A stretch of 64,000 nucleotides of DNA from an uncultured Chloracidobacterium sp. (GTDB lineage Bacteria > Acidobacteriota > Blastocatellia > Pyrinomonadales > Pyrinomonadaceae), in NCBI GenBank assembly GCA_937941715.1, contig CALDGX010000085.1:1-64000 (forward strand), written 5' to 3'. The position numbers and the translations under genes are program-made. Below, in pieces: positions 26,282 to 35,983 of the stretch; within the stretch, counting starts at the first letter, position 1; the number at the start of each line of letters is the position of its first letter. The notes under the pieces were generated by a model. The model searched no databases and was not told where the DNA came from. It was given only the letters and a program-made list of their open reading frames with translations.

Positions 26282-27394
26282 CTATGGAAAGTAGGGCTTT
26301 AGTACCGAACGTATCAATTCGGCATAGGCCCGGGAACCGGCCGCATTCGGATGGCCGACGGCCGCAAGTTCGCAATATCTTATTGGGTATTTTAGGCCGG
26401 TCGATCGGCTTAGTTCTGAAAGGGAGGCACGACATGCGTCGCGCCGTCGCTCGTAGAGCATATCTTCAGAACGACCGTTTTTCCCGATCCGGAAGAGTAA
26501 CGTGTCGGGCGTTTCGACGCAGGTTTCGGCGGTTATCGGCGAAGGAACGAACACCGCTCGCGAGGTCGCAGACCGTCCGTTGAATTTTTCGATCGCCAGC
26601 TTCAGATTCTTATCCGACTCTCTGATCCAAATATCTGAGATCCTGATGACCTTTCGCTTTATCTTATTGAAATAAAGTGCTCGGGTTATGAAATTATTCG
26701 CAAGCGGCTTAAGCGGACGCGGGATCGCCATGGTCTCGAGCCAACTGTTGAAAAGCCGGCTGCTTATTGTTCGGTTTGAAACGATCGGAAAATATCCGAC
26801 CACCACAATGATCGCGTTTGGATTATTTCTCGCGGCGTGCTCGAGCAGATCGAACATATCGTCGCGGCAGTATCGTTCGATCAACCCCGGAAGCAGCTTT
26901 TCGTCACCGGATGGATTTAGCAGTTTGGCTACCGAAATATCGGTAATGCCGCCAGAGATCAGTATCAGGTCTGCTCCGTCAGGTTTGCCTGCAATCCGAT
27001 ATTCTTCCGCGGCGACCTCGACCTGCTTCCACATACTCGGGAAGCCAACATTTATCTCGGGATCATACCAATACGTCTCTTCCCGGCCCACTCGCTGGTA
27101 CGCGAGAGCCTCTTCCTTGCGAAATTTGATCGTGGCGCCCGAGTGGGCCTTGACCTTAACGTCGACCTTTCGCCCTTTTTCAGGGGAGCTGCCGCGAAGC
27201 CAATCTGCCGTCAGCGAGTATGTCTTTTGCCGTTCCTCGAGACCTTGTCCCCAAATGAAGGAGTCACCGATCACCAGCACGTCGAGATCGTCACGGCCGG
27301 CAAGCGACTGCGAAGTCGCGACATGACAACCTAAGAGCATCATCGCCAAAGCGAGTCCGATGCCCTTCATAAATTGTCGGCGACTGCGTTTCAT
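26282..27394 (-). CDS. SGNH-hydrolase-like Tat lipoprotein
   Basis: A 370-residue exported protein. The N-terminus has a twin-arginine motif SRRQFMK followed by a hydrophobic stretch and a lipobox LLGC, so it is probably Tat-exported and lipidated. The SGNH fold shows block I LVIGDSFIWGQG with the catalytic serine, an ISGGITDI block where GxND is usual, and GHPNAAGSRAYAELI at the end with the catalytic His. Such enzymes deacylate lipids or remove O-acetyl groups from glycans. Substrate is not evident. It stands alone between mnmA and a divergent MATE exporter gene. The Tat system itself is encoded at 58269-59751. Confidence 0.78.
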   Translation of the reverse strand: MKRSRRQFMKGIGLALAMMLLGCHVATSQSLAGRDDLDVLVIGDSFIWGQGLEERQKTYSLTADWLRGSSPEKGRKVDVKVKAHSGATIKFRKEEALAYQRVGREETYWYDPEINVGFPSMWKQVEVAAEEYRIAGKPDGADLILISGGITDISVAKLLNPSGDEKLLPGLIERYCRDDMFDLLEHAARNNPNAIIVVVGYFPIVSNRTISSRLFNSWLETMAIPRPLKPLANNFITRALYFNKIKRKVIRISDIWIRESDKNLKLAIEKFNGRSATSRAVFVPSPITAETCVETPDTLLFRIGKNGRSEDMLYERRRDACRASLSELSRSTGLKYPIRYCELAAVGHPNAAGSRAYAELIRSVLKPYFP

Positions 27395-27612
27395 CGCGAA
27401 TTATTAGGGTACAGCTGAATTATAAGTCCGATGACTTTTCAATACAAGGATTGCGCATCTTGGTTCGGTTGTGTTAAGTTCTTGAAATTATGATTTATCA
27501 AGTCCGCTAGTCCAGTCGCACGATCTTTGCCGGCGAGTCCGCACTCCCGAACGTGGTCCGGCATTTCCCTGCACCGTCAGTGTGCTCAAGTTCTAATCAA
27601 GGAAATTGGTTT

Positions 27613-29037
27613 ATGTCTATTAGCGGCAATGCTCCGTCTTTGGAGCCGTCTGATAATTCATTCTGGTCGATTCTGCGTGAATCGGTCCGCGGTTCAAACA
27701 GGGATTTTACAAGGGGCCCGATCGGACTCGCGATCTTTTTGCTTGCAGTCCCGATGATCCTCGAGATGCTGATGGAAAGCACCTTTGCGATCGTCGATAT
27801 CTTCTTCGTTGCCAAACTCGGCGCGGACGCTGTCGCGATCGTCGGCTTGACCGAGTCGGTTCTGGCATTGATCTACGCATTGGCGTTTGGCCTGGCGATC
27901 GGTGCGACAGCGACCGTCGCACGGCGCATCGGTGAAAATGACGCCGAAGCGGCCGCAAAGTCAGCGGCTCACGTTATCTATCTTGGCGTGATCACGTCGG
28001 TCGCGATCAGTGTGGTCGGCATCGTATTCGCCCCGCAAATACTGACGCTATTGGGCGCGAAACCGCATTTGCTCGAAGAAGGTTCGCGATTTATGCGGAT
28101 AATGCTCGGTGGAAACGCGGTCGTCGTATTTATCTTCTTGCTGAATGCGATCTTCCGCGGTGCCGGCGACGCCGCGATCGCGATGCGGGTTTTGATACTC
28201 GCAAATGCCCTGAACATCGTGCTGTCGCCCTGCTTTATTTTCGGCGTAGCGTTTTTCCCGGAGTTGGGAGTGACCGGAGCTGCGGTCGGAACGACGATCG
28301 GACGCGGCATCGGGGTAACTTATGCGGCGTGGCGTCTTTTTCGGCCGGGCGGCCGTGTTCACGTCGGTCGCGAGGCCTGGCGTCTTGACCCGGGCCTTTT
28401 GTGGAAACTCTTGAAGCTGTCATCGACGGCCGTCTTTCAACTGCTGGTTGCCACGGCAAGCTGGACCGCGCTCATGCCGATAATGGCCGGTTTTGGCGAA
28501 GTCGCGATCGCGGGATATGTGATCGCGCTTCGTGTGGTCATGTTCGCGCTTCTGCCGGCTCTCGGCCTGAGCAATGCCGCGGCAACTATGGTCGGTCAGA
28601 ATCTAGGCGCCGGTAAGCCTGAGCGGGCAGAGGCCGCGGTGTGGAAGGCGGGCTGGTTCAACGCTGCATTTTACTTTTTGATCGGTGTAATATTTTGGCT
28701 GTTCTCAAACGCGATAATTGGAATTTTTACGACCGAACCCGAGGTTCTCAGGTACGGGACGTCGGCCTTGCACATCATCGCTTACGGATTCGCTTTTTAC
28801 GGCCTCGGGATGGTCCTCGAGACCGCCTTTAATGGCGCCGGTGACACGCGGACCCCGACCTTCCTCAACCTGCTTATCTTCTGGATATTTGAGATACCGC
28901 TCGCATACGTGCTGGCATATCGATTTGGGATGGGCCCTGATGGCGTGTTTTGGGCTATCACACTGGCGTTTTCGCTGCTGGCGATAGCAAGCGGATTACT
29001 ATTCAGACGCGGTACATGGAAAGAAAAAGTGGTGTGA
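27613..29037 (+). CDS. MATE family efflux transporter
   Basis: A 474-residue integral membrane protein with about twelve helices in two similar halves. The N-terminal half has VPMILEMLMESTFAIVDIFFVAKLG and the VIVGLTES-like pattern around AVAIVGLTE; the second half repeats it near VAIAGYVIALRVVMFALLPALGLSNAAATMVGQNLGAG. This is the MATE pattern, in which drugs or metabolites are exported against Na+ or H+. I start it at ATG 27613, with AAGGAA nine bases upstream, because the longer form adds 20 residues of poor quality. It precedes aat, 45 bases on. Substrate unknown. Confidence 0.9.
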   Translation: MSISGNAPSLEPSDNSFWSILRESVRGSNRDFTRGPIGLAIFLLAVPMILEMLMESTFAIVDIFFVAKLGADAVAIVGLTESVLALIYALAFGLAIGATATVARRIGENDAEAAAKSAAHVIYLGVITSVAISVVGIVFAPQILTLLGAKPHLLEEGSRFMRIMLGGNAVVVFIFLLNAIFRGAGDAAIAMRVLILANALNIVLSPCFIFGVAFFPELGVTGAAVGTTIGRGIGVTYAAWRLFRPGGRVHVGREAWRLDPGLLWKLLKLSSTAVFQLLVATASWTALMPIMAGFGEVAIAGYVIALRVVMFALLPALGLSNAAATMVGQNLGAGKPERAEAAVWKAGWFNAAFYFLIGVIFWLFSNAIIGIFTTEPEVLRYGTSALHIIAYGFAFYGLGMVLETAFNGAGDTRTPTFLNLLIFWIFEIPLAYVLAYRFGMGPDGVFWAITLAFSLLAIASGLLFRRGTWKEKVV

Positions 29038-29082
29038 TAACGCCGGTATGTCTTCGGCACGGGCGTGGGTTAAAATGCGTTT

Positions 29083-29775
29083 ATGTCCCGTATCGAGTTT
29101 CCCGACCCCATGACTTACGATTATCCCTCGTGGGTAATTATCGGGCAATACATGTATCCGGCCGACGGCGTCGTCCATTTCGGCGGGCGATTGACGGGTG
29201 AAAATGTTGTACGGGCCTATTCAATGGGGATATTTCCATGGTACACGGACGGGATACCCCTGCCATGGCATTGTCCGGATAAGCGGGCGATCATCGAGTT
29301 TGACCAGATCAAGATCCCGCGAAGCCTGGCAAAGGTCCGACGGAGATCGGATCTGCGATTCACGATCGATCGGGATTTCCCCGCCGTCATACGCGAATGT
29401 CGACGGGCCGACCGTCCCGGGCAGCATGGCACATGGATCACACCTGATTTTGTTCGCGTTTATACAGAACTGCACCGGGCAGGGATTGCCCATAGCGTCG
29501 AGGCATGGAGTACTGACGGCGAACTCGTTGGCGGTCTATACGGGATCGACGCCGGTGGTGTATTCTGCGGCGAATCGATGTTTTACGAAGCTCCGAATGC
29601 ATCCAAACTCGCCCTTTTGTTTCTCGTTGATCATCTCAGAGAAAGAGGCTCGACTTGGCTCGATGCTCAGGTGATGACGCCGCATATGAAAGCTCTCGGT
29701 GCGATCGATATTGACCGGGGAGATTTTTTGGATAAACTCAAAGCTACGCAGCAACAGGAGTTGACCATCTTCTAA
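29083..29775 (+). CDS. aat: Leucyl/phenylalanyl-tRNA-protein transferase
   Basis: A 230-residue enzyme that adds Leu or Phe from aminoacyl-tRNA to proteins with N-terminal Arg or Lys, creating an N-degron recognised by ClpS. Family blocks are GGRLTGENVVRAYSMGIFPW, LPWHCPDKRAII, HGTWITPDFVRVYTELHRAG, VEAWSTDGELVGGLYGI and GESMFYEAPNASKLALLFL. WLDAQ stands where LIDCQ is common. ClpS is encoded 25 kb away on the other strand. The next gene starts one base after this stop, so the three genes aat, ywbE-like and reductase form a likely operon. Confidence 0.95.
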   Translation: MSRIEFPDPMTYDYPSWVIIGQYMYPADGVVHFGGRLTGENVVRAYSMGIFPWYTDGIPLPWHCPDKRAIIEFDQIKIPRSLAKVRRRSDLRFTIDRDFPAVIRECRRADRPGQHGTWITPDFVRVYTELHRAGIAHSVEAWSTDGELVGGLYGIDAGGVFCGESMFYEAPNASKLALLFLVDHLRERGSTWLDAQVMTPHMKALGAIDIDRGDFLDKLKATQQQELTIF

Positions 29776-29776
29776 A

Positions 29777-29986
29777 ATGCCGCATCGAGAGCGCAAAAAT
29801 ATCCGGCCCGGCGTACGCGTCGCGATCGTGCAAAAGCAGGATCAGCGAACGGGTAAACAAACTTTTGGGGTCGTAAAGGACATTCTCACCAATTCACCTA
29901 GCCATCCGCACGGGATCAAGGTCAGATTGACGGACGGACAAGTTGGAAGGGTTCAGGCCTTTCCGGATGACGAAAGCACCAGATAA
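29777..29986 (+). CDS. YwbE family protein
   Basis: A 69-residue protein matching the small conserved YwbE family (DUF2196): IRPGVRVAIVQKQDQRTGKQ, then GVVKDILTNSPSHPHGIKVRL and DGQVGRVQ. The pattern looks like a single small beta barrel. Function is not established. It starts one base after the aat stop and ends 4 bases before the next gene, implying co-translation with both. Confidence 0.85.
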   Translation: MPHRERKNIRPGVRVAIVQKQDQRTGKQTFGVVKDILTNSPSHPHGIKVRLTDGQVGRVQAFPDDESTR

Positions 29987-29990
29987 CTCT

Positions 29991-31037
29991 ATGTCAAAAA
30001 CATTTCTGATCTACGGAGCAAACGGATACACAGGGGAGTTGATAACGCGTATGGCCGCAGAACGAGGCCTTGCGCCTGTACTCGCCGGCCGAAATGAGGC
30101 GAAGATATCCGAACTCGCAGCAAAATACGGCTTTGAGTATCGGGCGTTTTCGCTTGATGACGATGCGGCTTTGGATGCGGCACTTGGCGAGGTCGAGATG
30201 GTCCTGCACTGTGCGGGGCCGTTTTCGATCACGAGTTTGCCGATGGTCAAGGCATGTCTGCGAAATCAGAAGCACTATACCGACATAACCGGCGAGATCA
30301 GCGTTTTTGAAGCCTGTGCCGCGATGGGAAAAAAGGCCGAGGAAGCGGGCGTGATGCTAATGCCGGGCGTCGGGTTTGATGTGGTGCCGAGTGACTGTCT
30401 CGCAAGGCATCTTAAGGACCTATTGCCTACGGCGACCCATTTATCATTGGCGTTTTACGGCATGGGCCGGCTCTCGCACGGCACACAGGCGACGATGACG
30501 ATGAATGTAGGAAAGGGCGGTGCGATCCGAAAGGATGGAAAAATAACGCCCGTGCCGGCAGCCTGGAAAACACGCGATATCAATTTTGGCGAGGTGACGA
30601 AAACCGGCGTCACGATACCATGGGGCGATGTCGCAACTGCCTTTTACTCGACTGAGATCCCGAATATCGAGGTCTTTACGGTCGTACCCGAGTCAAATCT
30701 CAAAATGTTGAAGATGAGCAGATACCTTGGCTGGCTGCTCGCCACGGGTTTTGTGCAAAAGTATCTGCAGGCGAATATTCCGGCCGGCGGGCCGAGCGAT
30801 GCCGAGCGGGCTAAGGGCCGGACACTGCTTTGGGGAGAGGTTTCGGACGATAGCGGCAATCGTGCCGAGGCCCGGCTGCAAGGCCCGGAAGGTTACACAG
30901 TAACCGCCGTCGCCGCGCTGAACATCGCCGATAAGATCCTGGCCGGCAACTTCAAACCCGGCTACCAAACGCCCGCCAAAGCCTATGGGGCCGATCTCAT
31001 CCTCGAGATCGATGGCACCGCCCGGCAGGATGTTTAA
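29991..31037 (+). CDS. Saccharopine dehydrogenase-like NAD(P)-binding reductase
   Basis: A 348-residue protein with an N-terminal Rossmann fold (FLIYGANGYTGELITRMAAERG, glycine-rich loop) and LAGRNEAKISELAAKYG. It belongs to the saccharopine dehydrogenase NADP-binding family, which includes trans-acting enoyl reductases. MLHCAGPF-like and HYTDITGE segments (residues about 75-100) support this. There is no membrane segment, although a hydrophobic patch near residue 250 is visible. I start at ATG 29991; ATG 29967 overlapping the upstream gene is possible. Its stop overlaps the convergent serine hydrolase gene by 4 bases. Substrate unknown. Confidence 0.82.
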   Translation: MSKTFLIYGANGYTGELITRMAAERGLAPVLAGRNEAKISELAAKYGFEYRAFSLDDDAALDAALGEVEMVLHCAGPFSITSLPMVKACLRNQKHYTDITGEISVFEACAAMGKKAEEAGVMLMPGVGFDVVPSDCLARHLKDLLPTATHLSLAFYGMGRLSHGTQATMTMNVGKGGAIRKDGKITPVPAAWKTRDINFGEVTKTGVTIPWGDVATAFYSTEIPNIEVFTVVPESNLKMLKMSRYLGWLLATGFVQKYLQANIPAGGPSDAERAKGRTLLWGEVSDDSGNRAEARLQGPEGYTVTAVAALNIADKILAGNFKPGYQTPAKAYGADLILEIDGTARQDV

Positions 31038-32596
31038 TTCCTTGGTTTGGGCACCTCGCGCACCCTCAGTTCCTGGATCAACGGTGGATTTTCAGGTGTG
31101 AGGGTAAAGTAGACCTCAAGATTCAGTTTCTCGCCCTCGATGATGAATCTTCCGCGGAGATTGTTTTCGGGGATCATTTCGCGAACGGCGATGATCCTGC
31201 CAGCTTTTGCCCAGAGGGCCGCGTAGTCCATTTGCAGGAGATCGATCGGATTATCGGGGAAGAAGTTTTCAGCAAAAATACCGCTTTTTTCGGCATTCTC
31301 CCAAGCTGGGATCACCTTCAGCAGTTCGGCCTTACGCTGTGCAAGGATGTTTGAGACCGGAAGCTGTCGCGGCTTGAGGCCTGCTTCTTTGATCATGAGG
31401 TCGAGGACCTGCAGGTTTACGTTACCGAGGCTCGCGTACGTCACGTTGCTGAAGGCCACGACCCCAATGCCGTATTCAGGCAAGATCCGCCACTGGCTGC
31501 CAAAACCCGGTAGTCCGCCGCTGTGGCCGATGTAAACGCGGGACTCGCAATCTCGGAGCCACGCGAGGCCGTATGTGTATGCACCCGCGGTCGCACAGAT
31601 GCGTCCGCCGGGATATGTGAAATTCGGGTTGAGCCCGTTGAATCGCCACGGATGGTGCATCTCGCGCACCGATGCGCGTTTTACCGGGCCGGTCTCCGCA
31701 GCATTTGACGGCGGCCACGCCGAGAGGTGAAACGCCATGTATTTGCTAAACTCGTCGATCGACGAGATCATACCGCCCATCGCTCCCCACGAGCCGTCCG
31801 TCGTGTCGTGCAGCAATGTCTCCTCGATCCAGCGTTCACGCTGCCAGCGATAGCCGTGAGCGAGTTTTTCGGGAGCAACGTTCGAATATTCCCATTCCGA
31901 CGTGATCATCCCAAGCGGGCGCCAGATCCTTTCGCGGATGTACTTCTGATACGGCATTCCGGAGACTTTGGTGACGATGCGGCCAAGCAAAGCGAAGCCG
32001 AGATTGGCATATTCGTAAGCGATGCCCGGCGGGTTTGAAAACGAGATCTGGCTCTTGAGGAGTTCCGACAGGTCACGGTCGGTGTCCGCAAGTTGACGGT
32101 CGCCCCACGGATTATCCTCGGGAAAGCCCGCTCCATGGGTCAGCAAATGGCGGATCGTGATCGGCGTCGAATCGGCGGTCGGATATTTGAGACCCTTCAG
32201 TTCGGGCACATACAGGTACGCCGGGTCATCGAGCTTGAGCTTGCCGTCGTCACGCAGTTTCAGGATCGCCATCGCCGTAAAGCTCTTGCTCATCGACGCG
32301 ATTCGGAAGAGCGACTGCGAAGTCACGGGTGTTTTTTTGTCGATATCGGTGTATCCATTGTTCCCGGCAAACACTAGTTTGCCATCGACCACGATACCGA
32401 ACGCGATGCCGGGAAAATGATTTTTTGCGGCGTGGTCCTTATAGATCTTCTCGATCGCCGGAAAGGTTTGCTTTATCTTCTCCAACCTCGCCGTGTCGGT
32501 AAACTCCGCTGGTTTGTAAGATCGGTCAAAAGCGGCCTGCCCAGGAACAGAAATACACAGGAGAAATATAAGAAATGCGCTCTGGATGGTCTTCAT
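31034..32596 (-). CDS. Secreted serine hydrolase, class C beta-lactamase family
   Basis: A 520-residue exported protein with a signal peptide ending near VPGQA. The SASMSKS-type nucleophile motif is ASMSKSFTAMAIL near residue 105, the second motif YAN lies in YEYANLGFALLGRI, and the third is YIGHSGGLPGF. This is the serine beta-lactamase-related fold that also includes D-aminopeptidases and esterases. The C-terminal 130 residues form a separate domain ending in LTPENPPLIQELRVREV. GGAG precedes the ATG at 32596. It is not clustered with resistance genes and is more likely a periplasmic hydrolase. Confidence 0.87.
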   Translation of the reverse strand: MKTIQSAFLIFLLCISVPGQAAFDRSYKPAEFTDTARLEKIKQTFPAIEKIYKDHAAKNHFPGIAFGIVVDGKLVFAGNNGYTDIDKKTPVTSQSLFRIASMSKSFTAMAILKLRDDGKLKLDDPAYLYVPELKGLKYPTADSTPITIRHLLTHGAGFPEDNPWGDRQLADTDRDLSELLKSQISFSNPPGIAYEYANLGFALLGRIVTKVSGMPYQKYIRERIWRPLGMITSEWEYSNVAPEKLAHGYRWQRERWIEETLLHDTTDGSWGAMGGMISSIDEFSKYMAFHLSAWPPSNAAETGPVKRASVREMHHPWRFNGLNPNFTYPGGRICATAGAYTYGLAWLRDCESRVYIGHSGGLPGFGSQWRILPEYGIGVVAFSNVTYASLGNVNLQVLDLMIKEAGLKPRQLPVSNILAQRKAELLKVIPAWENAEKSGIFAENFFPDNPIDLLQMDYAALWAKAGRIIAVREMIPENNLRGRFIIEGEKLNLEVYFTLTPENPPLIQELRVREVPKPRN

Positions 32597-32770
32597 TTGG
32601 TTTGCTCCGTAAATGCTCCCTCACAAGGTATCAGAGCTTTTCGTGAAAGCCAAAATTAAAAGGGGCCAGACCGCGGGGACCGTTAAAAGTGAGCGATTCT
32701 TGCTCGCCTAAAATATCAGCCTTATTTCTTCGTCCCGGTGTGATCAACCAAATAGACTGTAACGGAAAAG

Positions 32771-32796
32771 CGGCGATCTAGATTACTAGATCGCCG
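32771..32796 (-). terminator. Perfect 11-bp stem-loop downstream of the minus-strand secreted protein gene
   Basis: CGGCGATCTAG (32771-32781) and CTAGATCGCCG (32786-32796) pair exactly around the loop ATTA. On the minus strand the stem is followed by CTTTT, so it probably terminates the gene ending at 32827, though the T run is short. It could also be a protein-binding palindrome. Confidence 0.6.
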
Positions 32797-32826
32797 CCGA
32801 ATTGTACGTAATGGCCGCGATACAGC

Positions 32827-33381
32827 CTATGGTGTATCACCTCGCTTACCGGGAATGAGTTTGATCTGTTTAAGGCTGGTGCCGTTCCATTCATAGAAAT
32901 AGTTTCCGCACTTCACCTTGTCATCGTCGAGGCCGCCGCCGGGAAAGCCGGTAAGCACAACTAGGCGGCTGTTCGCCTTAAAGTAGATGGGCCCCGCGGA
33001 ATCGTCATCTTCCTTCGGTGCATCTTTCGGCATTGCGTTTTCGGGCAGTTCGCAAAATCCGAAACCAACGCCTGCAAACTGCTTTGGAAAGTAAACCCGA
33101 CCGTTACGTGCGTCGATGATCGCCCACTGCGAACAGTTGGTTCCGCATCCCCAGCCGGTCAGTACATAATGGCCGGCAAAATTCACTCCGCCCTTCGCGG
33201 CGTTTCGCAAATTGGTACGAAACATCCGGGCGTCCTTGTGGCTCTTGAGATCGACAGTTATAACACGCTTCTTTTCAGCCGCGGCCTTGTATTGGGAAAA
33301 GGTCGGCACCTTTTGCCCGAGAGCGGCCGAACTTAATGCGAAAAGAATGGCCGCGAAAACCGATAATCTAAATAATTTCAT
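32827..33381 (-). CDS. Secreted protein of unknown function
   Basis: A 184-residue exported protein. The ATG at 33381 is preceded by AGGAAGAG, and the signal peptide ends SSAALGQ. The mature part contains GGVNFAGHYVLTGWGCGTNCSQWAIID, with a probable disulphide pair, and LVVLTGFPGGG near the C-terminus. Similar small exported proteins are frequent in environmental bacteria, but I cannot name the family or role. It begins 16 bases after the gyrB stop on the same strand, so it may be read through from gyrB. A perfect stem-loop lies after its stop. Confidence 0.75.
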   Translation of the reverse strand: MKLFRLSVFAAILFALSSAALGQKVPTFSQYKAAAEKKRVITVDLKSHKDARMFRTNLRNAAKGGVNFAGHYVLTGWGCGTNCSQWAIIDARNGRVYFPKQFAGVGFGFCELPENAMPKDAPKEDDDSAGPIYFKANSRLVVLTGFPGGGLDDDKVKCGNYFYEWNGTSLKQIKLIPGKRGDTP

Positions 33382-33397
33382 ATCTCTTCCTAATTGC

Positions 33398-35812
33398 TTA
33401 TACGTCCAGATTCTTGACATCGAGGGCGTTGTCCTCTATGAACTTGCGGCGAGGCTCGACCTGGTCACCCATAAGGACCGTAAAGATGCCGTCCGTCTCG
33501 ATTGCATCCTCGATGCGAACTTGCAGCATCGTCCGCTTTTCCGGATCCATAGTGGTTTCCCAAAGCTGTTCGGGATTCATCTCGCCGAGGCCTTTGTAAC
33601 GCTGAATGGTCAGATCCTTTTTGGCCATCGCCATCACCTTGTCGAGCAGCTCCTCGCGGGTCGACAGTGTTTCGCTTTTGCCGTTCTCGCCGAGCACGAA
33701 CGGGCCGGGGAAATCTGAATCAAGGCTGCGTTTGAGCTCGATCGCCTTTTGAAACTCGACGTAACTTGCCAGATTCCAGTCGATCTTCAGACGCTGGCCG
33801 TTCGGATAGGTGACGTGGATCTCCAGCAATCCATGCTCGGTGTCGCCGCTGAGTTCGGCATTGTGACCGGCATCTATCAGCTTGCCCTCGATCTCGGCCA
33901 TCATTTCCTGTTCGCCAAATACCTTTCGGAGCCTGACTTGATTTTTGGTGATCACGCCGTCCTTTCCGGCAAATGCGTCCAGCAGCAGTTCGGTCAGCTT
34001 GCTGTCGTTGAACAAGCGTCGGGCAACCCGCTCGGCGTAACTCTTGTATTCGGTCGTTTGCTCGAGAGCCTTAGATAGTTCGCGGCCCTCGATCGAGCGC
34101 CCATTAGACGTGATCATCGATTCACCGGTCGCCATTCGCATCAGGTAGCGAAACATCATCTTTTCGTCTTTGATGTACTCTTCCTTTTTGCCGCGTTTCA
34201 CCTTGTAGAGCGGCGGCTGGGCGATGTAAACGTAACCGTTCTCAAGCAGGGCGGGCATCTGCCTGTAGAAAAATGTCAGAAGCAGTGTACGGATATGGCT
34301 GCCGTCCACATCGGCGTCGGTCATCAGACAGATCTTGTGATAACGCAGCTTGTTGACGTCGAAATCATCCTTACCGATGCCGGTGCCGAGCGCCGTGATC
34401 AGTGCCTTGATCTCGCCGTGGCCAAGCATTTTGTCGAAACGCGCCTTTTCGACATTTAGGATCTTACCCTTGAGCGGCAAGACCGCCTGATTCTTGCGGT
34501 CGCGACCCTGCTTGGCCGAACCACCTGCCGAATCACCCTCAACGATATAGATCTCTGAAAGTGCCGGATCCTTTTCCTGACAGTCGGCAAGCTTACCCGG
34601 CAAGGTGGATGTACCGAGAGCGCTCTTTCGGACGATCTCGCGCGCCTTTCGGGCCGCCTCGCGGGCACGAGCCGCATCAACCGATTTGCCGACGATCTTT
34701 TTGGCAATAGCCGGATTTTGTTCAAAGAACTCGCCAAGCTTTTCATTTAGAAAAGACTCGACCGGCCCTTTGACCGGCGAATTGAGCTTACCCTTGGTCT
34801 GGCCCTCGAACTGCGGCTGAGGGATCTTGACGCTGATAACCGCGACAAGGCCTTCGCGGACATCGTCACCTGAGAGCGCGACCTTCGCATTCTTCATCAT
34901 CCCCGAACTTTCCGCGTAATTATTGATCGTTCGGGTGATAGCTCCGCGAAAACCGGAAAGGTGTGTTCCGCCGTCAACCGTATTGATATTGTTGGCAAAC
35001 GAAAATATCTTTTCGTCGTAGCTGTCGTTGTACTGCATCGAGACTTCGATCGAAAGGTCGTCCGAGACGGTCTCAAAATACAGCGGTTCATCGTGAAGCG
35101 GAGCTTTATTCCGGTTGAGGTGCTTTACAAATTCGGCAATGCCGCCCTTGTAATAAAACTCATGCGATTTCTCGGGTTCTTCACGCTCATCCTTGATGTG
35201 GATCCGGATACCCTTGTTAAGAAAGGCTTTTTCGCGAAGCCGCTCAGACAGCTTTTCAAAACTGTAAACGGTGGTTTCGAAAATGCTCGAATCAGGTCGG
35301 AATGTGATCTTGGTACCGCGCTTCTGGGTCGTGCCGGTTTGCTTTAGCGGCGCGACCGGAATGCCGGCCTCGAATTCCATTTCGTGAGTCTTGCCGTCGC
35401 GCCAGATCTCGAGGCGCAAATATTCGCTGAGAAAATTGACGCAACTAACCCCGACACCGTGCAAGCCGCCTGACACCTTGTATGAATTTGAATCGAATTT
35501 GCCGCCGGCGTGCAGGACGGTCATCACGACCTCGGCCGCCGAACGCCCTTCCTGCTTATGGATATCGGTCGGAATGCCGCGGCCGTTATCGACGACCGTG
35601 ATCGAGTTATCGATGTGGATCGTAACCTCGATAGTGTCGCAATAGCCCGCCAGAGCCTCGTCGACCGAATTGTCTACGACCTCATAAACCAAGTGATGAA
35701 GCCCAATGTCGCTCGTTGATCCGATATACATCGCCGGACGCTTACGCACAGCGTCACGGCCCTCAAGGACGGTGATCGAATCTGCACCGTATTCAGTCTT
35801 TGCTTTAGCCAA
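33398..35812 (-). CDS. gyrB: DNA gyrase subunit B
   Basis: An 804-residue ATPase subunit of gyrase, which introduces negative supercoils. The GHKL ATPase (about 1-220) has VVDNSVDEALAGY, DNGRGIP and SGGLHGVGVSCVN; the transducer follows; the TOPRIM domain has EGDSAGGSAKQGRDR near residue 425 and the DADVDGSHIRTLLLTF metal site near 500. A longer C-terminal part includes an insert before the closing QRYKGLGEMNPEQLWETTMDP segment, as in the proteobacterial long form. recF lies upstream on the same strand with a 171-base gap. That gyrB-recF adjacency is typical of the oriC region, but dnaA and dnaN are not here. Confidence 0.97.
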   Translation of the reverse strand: MAKAKTEYGADSITVLEGRDAVRKRPAMYIGSTSDIGLHHLVYEVVDNSVDEALAGYCDTIEVTIHIDNSITVVDNGRGIPTDIHKQEGRSAAEVVMTVLHAGGKFDSNSYKVSGGLHGVGVSCVNFLSEYLRLEIWRDGKTHEMEFEAGIPVAPLKQTGTTQKRGTKITFRPDSSIFETTVYSFEKLSERLREKAFLNKGIRIHIKDEREEPEKSHEFYYKGGIAEFVKHLNRNKAPLHDEPLYFETVSDDLSIEVSMQYNDSYDEKIFSFANNINTVDGGTHLSGFRGAITRTINNYAESSGMMKNAKVALSGDDVREGLVAVISVKIPQPQFEGQTKGKLNSPVKGPVESFLNEKLGEFFEQNPAIAKKIVGKSVDAARAREAARKAREIVRKSALGTSTLPGKLADCQEKDPALSEIYIVEGDSAGGSAKQGRDRKNQAVLPLKGKILNVEKARFDKMLGHGEIKALITALGTGIGKDDFDVNKLRYHKICLMTDADVDGSHIRTLLLTFFYRQMPALLENGYVYIAQPPLYKVKRGKKEEYIKDEKMMFRYLMRMATGESMITSNGRSIEGRELSKALEQTTEYKSYAERVARRLFNDSKLTELLLDAFAGKDGVITKNQVRLRKVFGEQEMMAEIEGKLIDAGHNAELSGDTEHGLLEIHVTYPNGQRLKIDWNLASYVEFQKAIELKRSLDSDFPGPFVLGENGKSETLSTREELLDKVMAMAKKDLTIQRYKGLGEMNPEQLWETTMDPEKRTMLQVRIEDAIETDGIFTVLMGDQVEPRRKFIEDNALDVKNLDV

Positions 35813-35983
35813 TTTTATTAAACCTCTGGAATTGATCCTTGAACATTTTGGCTGAAGAACTTCTCGGGGCTAACGCCATTTCGGACGCGTTGTCGGAGAA
35901 GATTCCCCAGCCATATCTAAAAGAAAATTATAGCATTTTGCGGCGATTTTGGACAGTCCGACCGGTCTGGTACCGGCCGATAA

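Noticed and set aside
27553..27612. Longer start for the MATE gene at 27553
   Set aside because: The extra 20 residues are Ser/Cys-rich and not MATE-like, and ATG 27613 has AAGGAA at good spacing.
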